From: Pararhizobium sp. YC-54 | GTDB taxonomy: Bacteria > Pseudomonadota > Alphaproteobacteria > Rhizobiales > Rhizobiaceae | Length of the DNA: 64,000 nucleotides | Direction: 5' to 3' | Assembly: GCF_025847205.1 (NCBI RefSeq) | Contig: NZ_JAOYTH010000005.1 | Location: forward strand, 248,001 to 312,000 | Part shown: one piece after another, positions 8,949-18,136 of the stretch | Position numbering within the stretch: the first letter of the stretch is position 1 | Layout of the letters: each line of letters begins with the position of its first letter | Notes under the pieces: generated by a model | What the model saw: only the letters and a program-made list of their open reading frames with translations | Told to the model about the DNA's origin: nothing | Database searches by the model: none | Program-made: the position numbers and the translations under genes

Positions 8949-10136
8949 TCAGTCTTCCAGATCTTGAACATCCTGCGCGATATTGGTGACACCGTTGGCT
9001 ATACCGATCGGCCGGGCCACAAACGCCATGAATTTTGAGATATCGACGGACGGATGGCGCGATGCGTAGATAACGTCGCGGCTCTTGACCGGGAAGGTCT
9101 GTCCGACGATCAAGCTGTCGGGCTGGGTCATGTTGAGGCGGTAGACGATTGGATAACGTCCGACGCTATCCGGTGCCATGCCCTTGCGCAGCATCGCATT
9201 GAACCTTTCGGTTCCCAGCAGGCTCATGACGACATCGGGCTCTTCATAACGGAAGACGAAATAGCCCTTGGCGTCGATGGTGGTGTCATTGCCGCCGCCG
9301 GCAAGCGCCACCGCTTCCAGCAGATTGAGCTCGCTGGCGCCGAATTCGACACGTTTGTTGAGCTTGGTCGAACCGAGGACCGTGAAGGTGCGCGGATCGC
9401 GTGTCACGAAAATCTGGTCACCGGGCTGGACGTGAACATTTTCCGACGGATTTTCGATGATCGATTTCAACAGAGCGGTGCCGGTCTTCTTGCCGCGCAC
9501 CAATGTAACGTAGGTTTCATAAGGCTGCGCGACCGGGCCGCCCGCCTTGGCAATGACTTCGTTGATCGTTTCGCTGACCAGGCTCAGAGGCACGACAGAG
9601 GAGCGGCCGACAGCACCCGATACAGTGACGTTGCGCGATGCAGTTGCCAGACTGGTAACGATCACATCCGGCTCGACGGCCTTTTTCACAAGCGCATCGA
9701 GAATTGTCTGGCGCGCCTGTTCCAGGGTCTTGCCTGCAAACTGAACCGGGCCGACATAGGGGATCGTCGCCATACCATTCGGCTGCACGATCAGATCCAT
9801 GTTCGTCTGCTTCGAATCCGTTGTGGAAAACAGACCGTCACTTCCGGCCTCGAAGATAGTGATCTTGAGCGCGTCGCCGACGCCGATAACCACACGGCCG
9901 ACACCGCCACCGATGCCGAAGCGGCGATTGAGCGCTGTTGCCACATAGTCGGAGACGAGCCGCGCCGAACGGGCATTCACATCGACAATGTCATAGGCAA
10001 CTGTGTTTTGCCGGCCAATTTCCTGCGCCGAAAGACCGGCATCCTTGGTAATTGCGGAAGAAAGCGGGCCTTCGCCCGGAACTGCCTGACACCCCGTCAG
10101 AAGGGCGCAAATCAGGATTGCATTCAAACGGCTCAA
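8949..10136 (-). CDS. rkpU: Capsular polysaccharide export outer-membrane lipoprotein (OPX/Wza-KpsD type)
   Basis: A 395-residue outer-membrane polysaccharide export protein. The start has a lipoprotein signal with lipobox LTGC (Cys16). A Poly_export/SLBB arrangement follows: the region around GDALKITIFEAG, then PNGMATIPYVGPVQFAGKTLEQARQ, then repeated SLBB-like segments around FTVLGSTKLN and VEFGASELNLLEAVALAGG. It forms the outer-membrane exit for K-antigen with the KpsE-like protein encoded at 24283-25620. The start is a TTG at 10136 with GGAG 7 nt upstream; no good ATG is available. It is divergent from rkpA. The symbol is given by synteny with the rhizobial rkp-1 locus. Confidence 0.85.
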   Translation of the reverse strand: MSRLNAILICALLTGCQAVPGEGPLSSAITKDAGLSAQEIGRQNTVAYDIVDVNARSARLVSDYVATALNRRFGIGGGVGRVVIGVGDALKITIFEAGSDGLFSTTDSKQTNMDLIVQPNGMATIPYVGPVQFAGKTLEQARQTILDALVKKAVEPDVIVTSLATASRNVTVSGAVGRSSVVPLSLVSETINEVIAKAGGPVAQPYETYVTLVRGKKTGTALLKSIIENPSENVHVQPGDQIFVTRDPRTFTVLGSTKLNKRVEFGASELNLLEAVALAGGGNDTTIDAKGYFVFRYEEPDVVMSLLGTERFNAMLRKGMAPDSVGRYPIVYRLNMTQPDSLIVGQTFPVKSRDVIYASRHPSVDISKFMAFVARPIGIANGVTNIAQDVQDLED

Positions 10137-10162
10137 TTAACGCACTCCGAAATCGGCCCTGT

Positions 10163-10184
10163 TTTGGTATTTTGAACTACCAAA
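10163..10184. promoter_or_regulatory. Inverted repeat TTTGGTA-N8-TACCAAA upstream of rkpU
   Basis: A perfect 7-bp inverted repeat lies 27 bp before the rkpU start. It is well placed for an operator or for a 5'-UTR hairpin controlling rkpU. The rest of the 416-bp divergent region (10137-10552) is comparatively AT-rich. It has a possible weak plus-strand -10 (TAATAT at 10425-10430) before rkpA and no gene I can support. Confidence 0.3.
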
Positions 10185-10552
10185 GGTGCCGCTGCATTTC
10201 TAACGACCGGAATCCCGATCGCCCCTTGAAAAGCACAATCGTTGTCCCACAACAAGCCATTCACCGACACATCCGCTCAAATAATTGGCAAGTGCGCCTT
10301 TCTGGCAATAGGTTCTTCACAACGGTTACGGCCTGTCTTGATAATTGTCTTGGACCGCAACAGGCCGCGTGTATGTTCCCACGAAAGGGTTGAAACCTCG
10401 TGAACATGATTTTAAAAATGGGGCTAATATAGCTGAGACCGAAGAAATGACGGGCCCTCCTCCCCTGATCGGGGGAGAAGTTCCAATTGCTTTTTCGCGT
10501 ATCTAGTGCAATCAGCAAGATATTCACAGCAGCTCAGAGCGTTCGATAAAGT

Positions 10553-13500
10553 ATGACAGTTGAAATCATAGGGCGCGCATGTCTCGCCCCGGGAGCAAAT
10601 TCGCCGCAGGCGTTGTTTCGAATTTTGCGCCAGGGCAAATGCACCGTCACACGTATTCCGTCCGATCGTTGGGACCTTGCCCGCTTTTGGCACCCTGTCA
10701 TTGGCAACCCGGGCAAGACCTACTCCTTCGCCGCTGGCGTGCTCGACAGTATCTATGATTTCGATCCGGCGGCCTTCGGAATGTCGCAGCGCGAAGCCAT
10801 GTACATGGACCCCCAGCAGCGGGTTTTGTTGCAGCTGGCCTGGCGCGCTCTGGAAGATGCCAATATTTCCGTCCCGTCGCTGCATGGTGAAAATGTCGGC
10901 GTCTATATTGGCGCATCCAGCCTCGACCACGCCAATCTGACCGTCGAGGACCCGGCTGCCGCCGGTCCTTATTTCATGACGGGGAACACGCTCTCGATCG
11001 TTTCCAACCGTATTTCCCACATTTTCGGCCTGAGCGGCCCGAGCATGACGGTGGATACCGCCTGTTCGTCGTCGCTGGTTGCGCTCGACCAGGCGATGCG
11101 CGCGCTGAACGCAGGCGAAATCGACACGGCTATCGTTGGCGGCATCAACGTCCTTGCCCACCCGCTGCCGTTTGTCGGGTTTGCCCAGGCCCGCATGCTT
11201 TCCCCGGAGGGGCTCTGCCGCGCCTATGACAATGACGGCGCCGGCTACGTCCGCGCCGAGGGCGGTGTCGTGTTCGTTCTGCGCCGTTCCGACAGGGCAC
11301 GGCAGGAAAAGGACCGCAGCTACGCCAAGATCGTCGCGACCGGCGTCAATTCCGCCGGGCGCACCAACGGCATTTCACTGCCGTCGCGCGAGGCTCAGGC
11401 CAATCTGCTGCGCTCAATCTATGAGGGCAACAATATCGATTCCAACCAGGTTGCCTTCGTCGAAGGCCACGGGACCGGCACCAAGGTCGGCGACCCCTCC
11501 GAAGTCTGGTCAATCGGAACGGTGATCGGCGCCAACCGGCGTGCGCCGGTACCGATCGGCTCGATCAAATCGAATATCGGCCATACGGAGCCGGCGTCCG
11601 GTCTGTTCGGCATGCTCAAGGCCGTCATGGCGCTTGAAAACAACTACCTTCCAGCGTCGCTGCATTTCGAAACGCCGAACGAGAACATCGATTTCGATGG
11701 GTTGAATGTGCGCGTGACCGCAAACCCGATCGAACTTTTGCGCGGCAAGCGCGCGCGGCTTGCCGGCATCAACTCCTTCGGCTTTGGCGGCGCCAATGCC
11801 CACGTCGTCATCAGCGATCCGGACCCGGTTCAGGACGACCGCAGCCGCAACAACGCCACCGGCCATGTTTTCATGGCAAGCGCCCACACCGTGGGCAGCC
11901 TCGAGGAATTGCTGAAGTCGTACAAATCGACCTTTGCCAAGGCCTCCAAGGACGAGGCGCGCACCATCATCGCCGCGTCCGGCGCCAATCGCACGCAGAT
12001 GCGCCACCGTTTTGCGGCGCGCAGCGACCATCCTGAAGACATCATTCGCGCCATTGCCAGCCACCTCGAAAAGCCGGCGTCCGATATCGGCGAAGCCGGC
12101 GAAGCGGTGACGAAGGATGCGAAGGTTGCCTTCGTCTTCTCCGGCAACGGCTCGCAATGGGCCGGCATGGGGGTCGAGGCCTTCCGCGAAAACCTGCATT
12201 TCCGCCAGTGTTTCACCTCTGTGAGTGCACTGTTCAAATTCCATTCGGACATCGTGCTGACCGATCTGCTGACCGATCCGGATCTGGACAAGAAGCTGTC
12301 CGACACCAAGTTCGCCCAGCCGCTGCTGTTTGCCGTCCAGGCCGCACTGTCGGATTCGCTCGTTGCCATGGGCATCAAGCCAACGGCCGTGTTCGGTCAT
12401 TCCGTCGGTGAAATCGCTGCAGCCTACGCTGCCGGCGCTCTATCGCTCGTCGATGCTGTCTCGATCGTTGCCAAGCGCTCGCTGCACCAGGATTTGCTGG
12501 CTGGCCAGGGCACAATGGCAGCCGTCATGCTCGGCGAAGAGGCTGCAAACGCTTTCGCCAAGTCGCGCGGTCTCGAGCACGTCTGTGTCGCCGCCATCAA
12601 TGCGCACAATTCGGTGACGATTTCCGGCCCGGCGCAGGAGGTTTCCGCCTTCCGCGATGCCGCGCGCAAGGCGAAGATCCCCGTTCAGATTCTCGATATC
12701 AACTATCCGTTCCATCATCCGATCATCGATCGCGCCAAGAAGGCCTTCCTCGCCGATATCCCGGACATCGCGCCGCGCAAATCGGAGCTTGCCTATCTGT
12801 CTACCGTCACCGGCGAGCGGATGGACGGCACGCAGCTTGATCCGGACTACTGGTGGAAGAACGTCCGCGAGCCGGTCCGCTTCCAGGCAGCGACCGAAGC
12901 AGCCATCGAACTCGGCTGCAGCCTGTTCATCGAAATTTCGCCGCGGCCGATCCTCTCGTCCTATCTCAAGGAAACCGTCAAGCAGGCATCGATCCCCGGC
13001 ATGGTCGTCCCGACCTTGCTGCGAGATGTCGGCGAAAAGGGCCAGGACCCCATCTCTCGCGCCATGGCGCGTGCGATCGCCCATGGCGCCGCATTCGACG
13101 AGGCACGCCTGTTCGGCAAACGCAATGCGTTCGTCCGCCTTCCGAACCTGCCGTTCGAACAGACCGAACTGCGCCCGGCATCGACAAGCGATGCGACAGA
13201 CCTGTTTGGCCGCGGCTCCAAGACCCCGTATACGCTGGCAGGCTGGCGAGCCGATCTCAACAGCGGCAGCTGGAAGAACCATATCGACGCACATCTGTTC
13301 CCTGATCTTGCGGAGCACATTGTCGACGGCAAGGCCATCCTGCCCGGCAGCGGCTTCATCGAGATCGCCATCTCCGCCGCGCAGCAATATTATGGCACCA
13401 CAGAGGTCGACATCACCAATCTGGAGATTGTCCGGCCGCTGGAGCTCGCCGACAACCGGATGATGGAACTTTCGACCATCCTGTCGCCAGAAACCGGCGA

Positions 13501-16500
13501 TATCGAAATCCGCTCCCGCGAGCGTCTTTCGGAAGACGATTGGGCGGTGCATGCGGTGGCAAGAAGCCGCAAACCGATTCCCACCGACGGGGTCACCTCC
13601 GGGAACGCCTTTGCCGGCCTTGAAAAAACGGCAACCGTAACGCCTGCAAAAGCCTATGAAACGGCCCGTCACTTCGGTCTGGATTATGGTCCACGCTTCC
13701 AGTTGATGGCAAAGGCCGTCTCCTATGGCGACCGTTTCATCGACGTCGAGCTGAAAGATCCGGAGAGTGCAGGTAACCCCTTCGTCTCCTACAGCCTCAA
13801 TCCGATTTCCGTGGATGCGACCTTCCACGGGCTGGTAGCCTTGTTTGACCGCTTTACCGGCGAAGCCGGCGGCGCACCCTATATTCCGGTGCGCTTCGGC
13901 TCCGTGCGGCTGACCAATTCCGGCCTGACCGTCAAACGCGCCCTGGTCGAGATCCAGCGCATCAGCGCCAATTCGATCAAGGCAACGTTCCGCTTCTTCG
14001 GCAAGTCCGGAGAAGTCATCGCAACATTCGATGATTGCCGGTTCCGCCGGACGTATCTGCGCCAGCACAAGACGCTGGACATGCTGTCCTTCCACTATGA
14101 GGCAGTCCCGTCCGATCGGGCTGCGCCGCTTGCGACGCTGACAAGCCCGAATGCACTGCCCCTGCCGCTGCTTGCTAGAGCAGACGAGAACGGCATCGAC
14201 AATACGACGCTTCTGTTCAACGCGGCGATCTACCGGGCCTGCCACGAAATCGCTCTCAAGCTTGGCAAGGGCACGGCCAAGGTCGATACAAGGTCACTTC
14301 CGGGCGATTTTGCATTCCGCTGCTTCCTCGCCAATTGCCTCTATGTTCTGGAAGACGCAGGCCTGTGCGAACACAAGGGCGGCAGCTGGAAGATAGCGGC
14401 CGAATTTTCGCTTCCTCCCGTCGGTGACATCCTCAAGGAACTCTATGGCGAACGCTCGGAGCGTGCCGTGGAGGCCGTGCTGATCAACAATTCCTACGCT
14501 GAAGCGCTTGATAGAATAGACCGCCTTTTTGCCTCAGAGATATCGGGCAACGAGGCTGAAGTGGCTGCCAAGCCGCAAGGCTTCATCAGCGACGCAACGC
14601 TCGACCACCAGACCGTTCACTCCGAATCCACCCGCCAGCGCATGGATCTGGTTCTGGCGGCGGTCGAAAAGGCACTCACCAGCGAAAACGGCAAAACCGA
14701 CCTGCGGATTGTCGAAGCAGGCACCGTCTCTGCCGGTTTCACCCGCAAGCTCGCAACACTGGCTGCAAAATACAGCGCCAGCCTGATCGTTGTCGAACCG
14801 CGCGAAAATGCCCAGCGCAATCTGGAGATCGCCTTCGAGGAAGACGCCCATGTCCGCGTTCTGAAGAAGGACGCGTTCGCCACACTTCCGGTTTTCGATC
14901 TCGTTGTCAGCGCGTCGGATACTTTTTTCACGCTGATCGATGAAGACGGTGCCATTCGCAACGCACTGCGCGTCTGCCTGCGTGAAAATGGGGCGCTTGT
15001 CGCTGCGGCCAATGCGCCGACAGTGTTCAGCGACTTTGCTTTCGGATTGACCGAGAGCTGGTTTGCCCGCACCCAGGCCGTCGAGTTTCCGATCGGCAAG
15101 CTGGCAACAGTCACGCAATGGCAAAAGGATCTGACCGACCTTGGCCTGCGCGACATCTCTGTCGAAGACCGTGAATTGCCGCATGGCAACATCATCACCG
15201 TCGAAGCGCGAGGTGGCCAGTTTACCGAGGCCACCCAGGCGGCCGAGGCGCAGCCTGCAGAGATTGCAAGGCCGGTTCTTGTCCTGCATGAAGGCAGCGT
15301 TTCGAGCCTGCATAACCAGCTCCCCTCGGGGGATGCCATTCAGGCACCGCTTATCCAGGTGCAGTTGACGGGCGATTTTGAGGCCGACAAGGATAAGATC
15401 GGCGAAGCGATCGCGGGATTGAACGACAAGCCGGTACGGGCGGTCTATCTGTCCGCCCCGACCGCGGCGGACCGCAGCCAGGATTCGGCTGCCCTGCAAA
15501 ATCGCGTCCTGTCGCTCAGCGCCTTTGCCGAAGCATTGCGCCAGCATTATGCACATGCCGAGCCTGCAGCCGATCAGCGGCCCTGCCTGGTAATCGCTGC
15601 TCAAGGTGGCGCACCCGTCACGTTGAGCACGCGCGACAAGGATGTGTCCGGTTCAAGCGTCAATAGCGGCCTGTGGGCATTCGCCCGCGTGCTTCAGAAC
15701 GAATATGATTTCCTCGATATCCATTCGCTCGATTTCACCGGACCCAGGGCCGGAGCCGGCAACCAGCTTGCGGCAGCGATCTCGATGCTGGGCGATACCA
15801 GCGGAAACCGCGAATGGCTGCTGGACGGAGAGAGCGGTATCCTCTCGGAAATCAGGGCCGTACCCGGCCCGGTCGATCAAGGTTTGCGCAAGACCACCGA
15901 CTTCAAGGCCGCGACCATCCGCCAGCGTGTCGCCTCGCAGGTCGGCAGCATTGCCTGGGAACAATCTGAAATCCCGCAGGCAGGCCCGGACGATGTCGTC
16001 GTTGCGGTCGCTGCAACCGGCCTGAACTTCCGCGACGTCATGTGGGCGATGGGCCTTCTGCCGGAAGAAGCGCTGGAAGACGGCTTTGCCGGAGCAACGA
16101 TCGGCATGGAGCTTTCCGGCCATGTCGTCGCCATCGGCAGCAGTGTCAGCGACCTTTCGGTCGGCGATGCCGTGATGGCGATCGCGCCCGCGGCATTTTC
16201 CACCCATGTGGTCGTGTCACGATCGGGTGTCGCCAGACTGCCGGAGACCGTCAGTCCCGTTGCGGCGGCAACCGTTCCGGTTGCTTTCCTCACTGCCTAT
16301 TACGCGATGATCGAGCTCGGCCGCATTCGCGCCGGCGAAACGATCCTGATCCACGGCGCTGCCGGCGGTGTCGGCCTTGCAGCGTTGCAGGTCGCCAAGC
16401 TTTCCGGCGCCAAGGTGATCGCCACGGCGGGAACGCGTGAAAAGCGGCGTTTCCTGAAGATGCTCGGCGCCGATCACGTCTTTGATTCACGTTCGCTGGC

Positions 16501-18136
16501 CTTCGTCAACGACATCCTTGGCGTCACTGGCGGCGAAGGCGTGGATCTGGTCCTGAACTCGCTGTTTGCCGAAGCCATGGAACAGAGCCTGTCGCTGGTA
16601 AAGCCATTTGGCCGCTTCCTCGAACTTGGCAAGCGTGACTACTACGCCGACAGCAAGATCGGCCTTCGGCCGTTCCGGCGCAACATCAGCTACTTCGGCA
16701 TCGACGCCGATCAGCTTCTGGTCAACGCACCGGACCTGACGAAGCGGATTTTCACCGAAATCGGTGCGCTGTTCGAAGAAGGCAAGCTTGTGCCTCTTCC
16801 CTACCGCGCCTTCGGTTTCGACGAAATCGGCAACGCCTTCCGCCTGATGCAGAACGCCGGCCATATCGGCAAGATCGTCGTGCTGCCGCCTGTTGCCGGA
16901 CGCGATGAAGTTTCCAACAAGCCCGCTGGGCGCATGTCGGTCGATAGCCTCGGCGTGCATCTGGTCGTTGGCGGCATCGGCGGGTTCGGTCTGGCGGCTG
17001 CCAGCTGGCTGGTCGACAAGGGCGCGCGCAACATCGCGCTCGCCACGCGCCGCGGCATTGCCGACATCGAGACGCTTGAAGCGATCAAGCGCTGGGAAAA
17101 CATGGGCGTCTCGGCGACCATCCACGCCTGCGACGTGACGGACGAGGCTGCAGCGGACACTCTGCTGAAAACGCTTCGGCAGATCGGTCCCCTGAAGACC
17201 ATCGTTCACGCCGCCATGGTTCTCGATGACGCGTTGATCAACAATCTCAGCCGCGAGCGCAACCGCCCGGTCATCGACGTGAAGGCGCAGGGCGCCGCCG
17301 TTCTCGACCGGTTGACACGCGCCGACGCGCTCGAACACTTCATCATGTTCTCGTCGGCAACGACATTGGTCGGCAACCCCGGCCAGGCCAATTACGTGGC
17401 CGCCAACGGCTATCTCGAGGGCCTTGCCCGTGCCCGCAGGCTTGAAGGCCTGCCGGGTCTCGCCATCGGCTTCGGCGCGATCGCCGACAAGGGCTATCTG
17501 GCGCAGAACACCGAGGTCAACGATCTGCTCTCCAAGCGCATCGGCAAGACGGCGCTGAAGGCACAGTCCGCCCTCGACCAGGTCGAGAGCTACATCCGCT
17601 CCGATCCGGGCACTGTCGATGCCGCCGTGGCAATGGTTTCGGAACTCGACTGGGCGGCTGCACGCAACCTGCCTGTTGTCCGCAATGCCCTTTTCGAGGT
17701 CATCCTGCGAACAGCCGATCAGCATTCCACCGGTGGCGACGGCACGACCATGGATCTTGTGGCGATGATCGATGGAAAATCGGCGCAAGAGGCCGAAGAT
17801 ATCCTCTATGACCTGGTCGCCAGCGAAATTGCCGCTATCCTGCGCGTGTCGAAGGATACGATTTCGCGCAACAAGGTTCTGAAGGAAATCGGTCTCGACA
17901 GCCTGATGGCCGTGGAACTGGGGATCAGCTTCCAGCAGAATACCGGCTTTGACATGCCGCTGAGTGGCGTTGCCGACAATACGACTGTTGGCGATGTCGC
18001 ACGCAAGCTTTATGACAAGGTCAGCAAGCGGGATCACGGCAGCGACGAAGACAGCGAGCCAGCCGACAACAAGATCGTCAACGAGCTCGCCCAGCGCCAT
18101 ACCGGCACCGGTACGGAGAAGGCAGCGAGCCAATGA
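10553..18136 (+). CDS. rkpA: Type I polyketide/fatty-acid synthase-like megasynthase of the K-antigen locus
   Basis: A 2527-residue multidomain synthase. Ketosynthase: active-site C171 in DTACSSS with H306 and H344. Acyltransferase: GHSVGE with S617. Dehydratase: H922 in HIVDGKAILPG and D1088. A degenerate methyltransferase-like segment spans about 1365-1520. Enoylreductase spans about 1800-2110, with the NADPH loop HGAAGGVG near 1932. Ketoreductase spans about 2130-2310, with GGIGGFG and Y2281. The C-terminal acyl carrier domain has phosphopantetheine site S2450 in GLDSL. No thioesterase follows the carrier, so release must be by another enzyme. This is a fully reducing iterative synthase, expected to make a saturated or modified acyl chain in the cytoplasm for the lipid part of K-antigen. 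The gene overlaps rkpG by 4 nt. The start ATG has only a weak ribosome-binding site. Confidence 0.9.
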   Translation: MTVEIIGRACLAPGANSPQALFRILRQGKCTVTRIPSDRWDLARFWHPVIGNPGKTYSFAAGVLDSIYDFDPAAFGMSQREAMYMDPQQRVLLQLAWRALEDANISVPSLHGENVGVYIGASSLDHANLTVEDPAAAGPYFMTGNTLSIVSNRISHIFGLSGPSMTVDTACSSSLVALDQAMRALNAGEIDTAIVGGINVLAHPLPFVGFAQARMLSPEGLCRAYDNDGAGYVRAEGGVVFVLRRSDRARQEKDRSYAKIVATGVNSAGRTNGISLPSREAQANLLRSIYEGNNIDSNQVAFVEGHGTGTKVGDPSEVWSIGTVIGANRRAPVPIGSIKSNIGHTEPASGLFGMLKAVMALENNYLPASLHFETPNENIDFDGLNVRVTANPIELLRGKRARLAGINSFGFGGANAHVVISDPDPVQDDRSRNNATGHVFMASAHTVGSLEELLKSYKSTFAKASKDEARTIIAASGANRTQMRHRFAARSDHPEDIIRAIASHLEKPASDIGEAGEAVTKDAKVAFVFSGNGSQWAGMGVEAFRENLHFRQCFTSVSALFKFHSDIVLTDLLTDPDLDKKLSDTKFAQPLLFAVQAALSDSLVAMGIKPTAVFGHSVGEIAAAYAAGALSLVDAVSIVAKRSLHQDLLAGQGTMAAVMLGEEAANAFAKSRGLEHVCVAAINAHNSVTISGPAQEVSAFRDAARKAKIPVQILDINYPFHHPIIDRAKKAFLADIPDIAPRKSELAYLSTVTGERMDGTQLDPDYWWKNVREPVRFQAATEAAIELGCSLFIEISPRPILSSYLKETVKQASIPGMVVPTLLRDVGEKGQDPISRAMARAIAHGAAFDEARLFGKRNAFVRLPNLPFEQTELRPASTSDATDLFGRGSKTPYTLAGWRADLNSGSWKNHIDAHLFPDLAEHIVDGKAILPGSGFIEIAISAAQQYYGTTEVDITNLEIVRPLELADNRMMELSTILSPETGDIEIRSRERLSEDDWAVHAVARSRKPIPTDGVTSGNAFAGLEKTATVTPAKAYETARHFGLDYGPRFQLMAKAVSYGDRFIDVELKDPESAGNPFVSYSLNPISVDATFHGLVALFDRFTGEAGGAPYIPVRFGSVRLTNSGLTVKRALVEIQRISANSIKATFRFFGKSGEVIATFDDCRFRRTYLRQHKTLDMLSFHYEAVPSDRAAPLATLTSPNALPLPLLARADENGIDNTTLLFNAAIYRACHEIALKLGKGTAKVDTRSLPGDFAFRCFLANCLYVLEDAGLCEHKGGSWKIAAEFSLPPVGDILKELYGERSERAVEAVLINNSYAEALDRIDRLFASEISGNEAEVAAKPQGFISDATLDHQTVHSESTRQRMDLVLAAVEKALTSENGKTDLRIVEAGTVSAGFTRKLATLAAKYSASLIVVEPRENAQRNLEIAFEEDAHVRVLKKDAFATLPVFDLVVSASDTFFTLIDEDGAIRNALRVCLRENGALVAAANAPTVFSDFAFGLTESWFARTQAVEFPIGKLATVTQWQKDLTDLGLRDISVEDRELPHGNIITVEARGGQFTEATQAAEAQPAEIARPVLVLHEGSVSSLHNQLPSGDAIQAPLIQVQLTGDFEADKDKIGEAIAGLNDKPVRAVYLSAPTAADRSQDSAALQNRVLSLSAFAEALRQHYAHAEPAADQRPCLVIAAQGGAPVTLSTRDKDVSGSSVNSGLWAFARVLQNEYDFLDIHSLDFTGPRAGAGNQLAAAISMLGDTSGNREWLLDGESGILSEIRAVPGPVDQGLRKTTDFKAATIRQRVASQVGSIAWEQSEIPQAGPDDVVVAVAATGLNFRDVMWAMGLLPEEALEDGFAGATIGMELSGHVVAIGSSVSDLSVGDAVMAIAPAAFSTHVVVSRSGVARLPETVSPVAAATVPVAFLTAYYAMIELGRIRAGETILIHGAAGGVGLAALQVAKLSGAKVIATAGTREKRRFLKMLGADHVFDSRSLAFVNDILGVTGGEGVDLVLNSLFAEAMEQSLSLVKPFGRFLELGKRDYYADSKIGLRPFRRNISYFGIDADQLLVNAPDLTKRIFTEIGALFEEGKLVPLPYRAFGFDEIGNAFRLMQNAGHIGKIVVLPPVAGRDEVSNKPAGRMSVDSLGVHLVVGGIGGFGLAAASWLVDKGARNIALATRRGIADIETLEAIKRWENMGVSATIHACDVTDEAAADTLLKTLRQIGPLKTIVHAAMVLDDALINNLSRERNRPVIDVKAQGAAVLDRLTRADALEHFIMFSSATTLVGNPGQANYVAANGYLEGLARARRLEGLPGLAIGFGAIADKGYLAQNTEVNDLLSKRIGKTALKAQSALDQVESYIRSDPGTVDAAVAMVSELDWAAARNLPVVRNALFEVILRTADQHSTGGDGTTMDLVAMIDGKSAQEAEDILYDLVASEIAAILRVSKDTISRNKVLKEIGLDSLMAVELGISFQQNTGFDMPLSGVADNTTVGDVARKLYDKVSKRDHGSDEDSEPADNKIVNELAQRHTGTGTEKAASQ

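Noticed and set aside
12440..14245. 601-codon minus-strand frame inside rkpA
   Set aside because: Antisense to AT and DH domains with intact catalytic residues; no ribosome-binding site or family signature.
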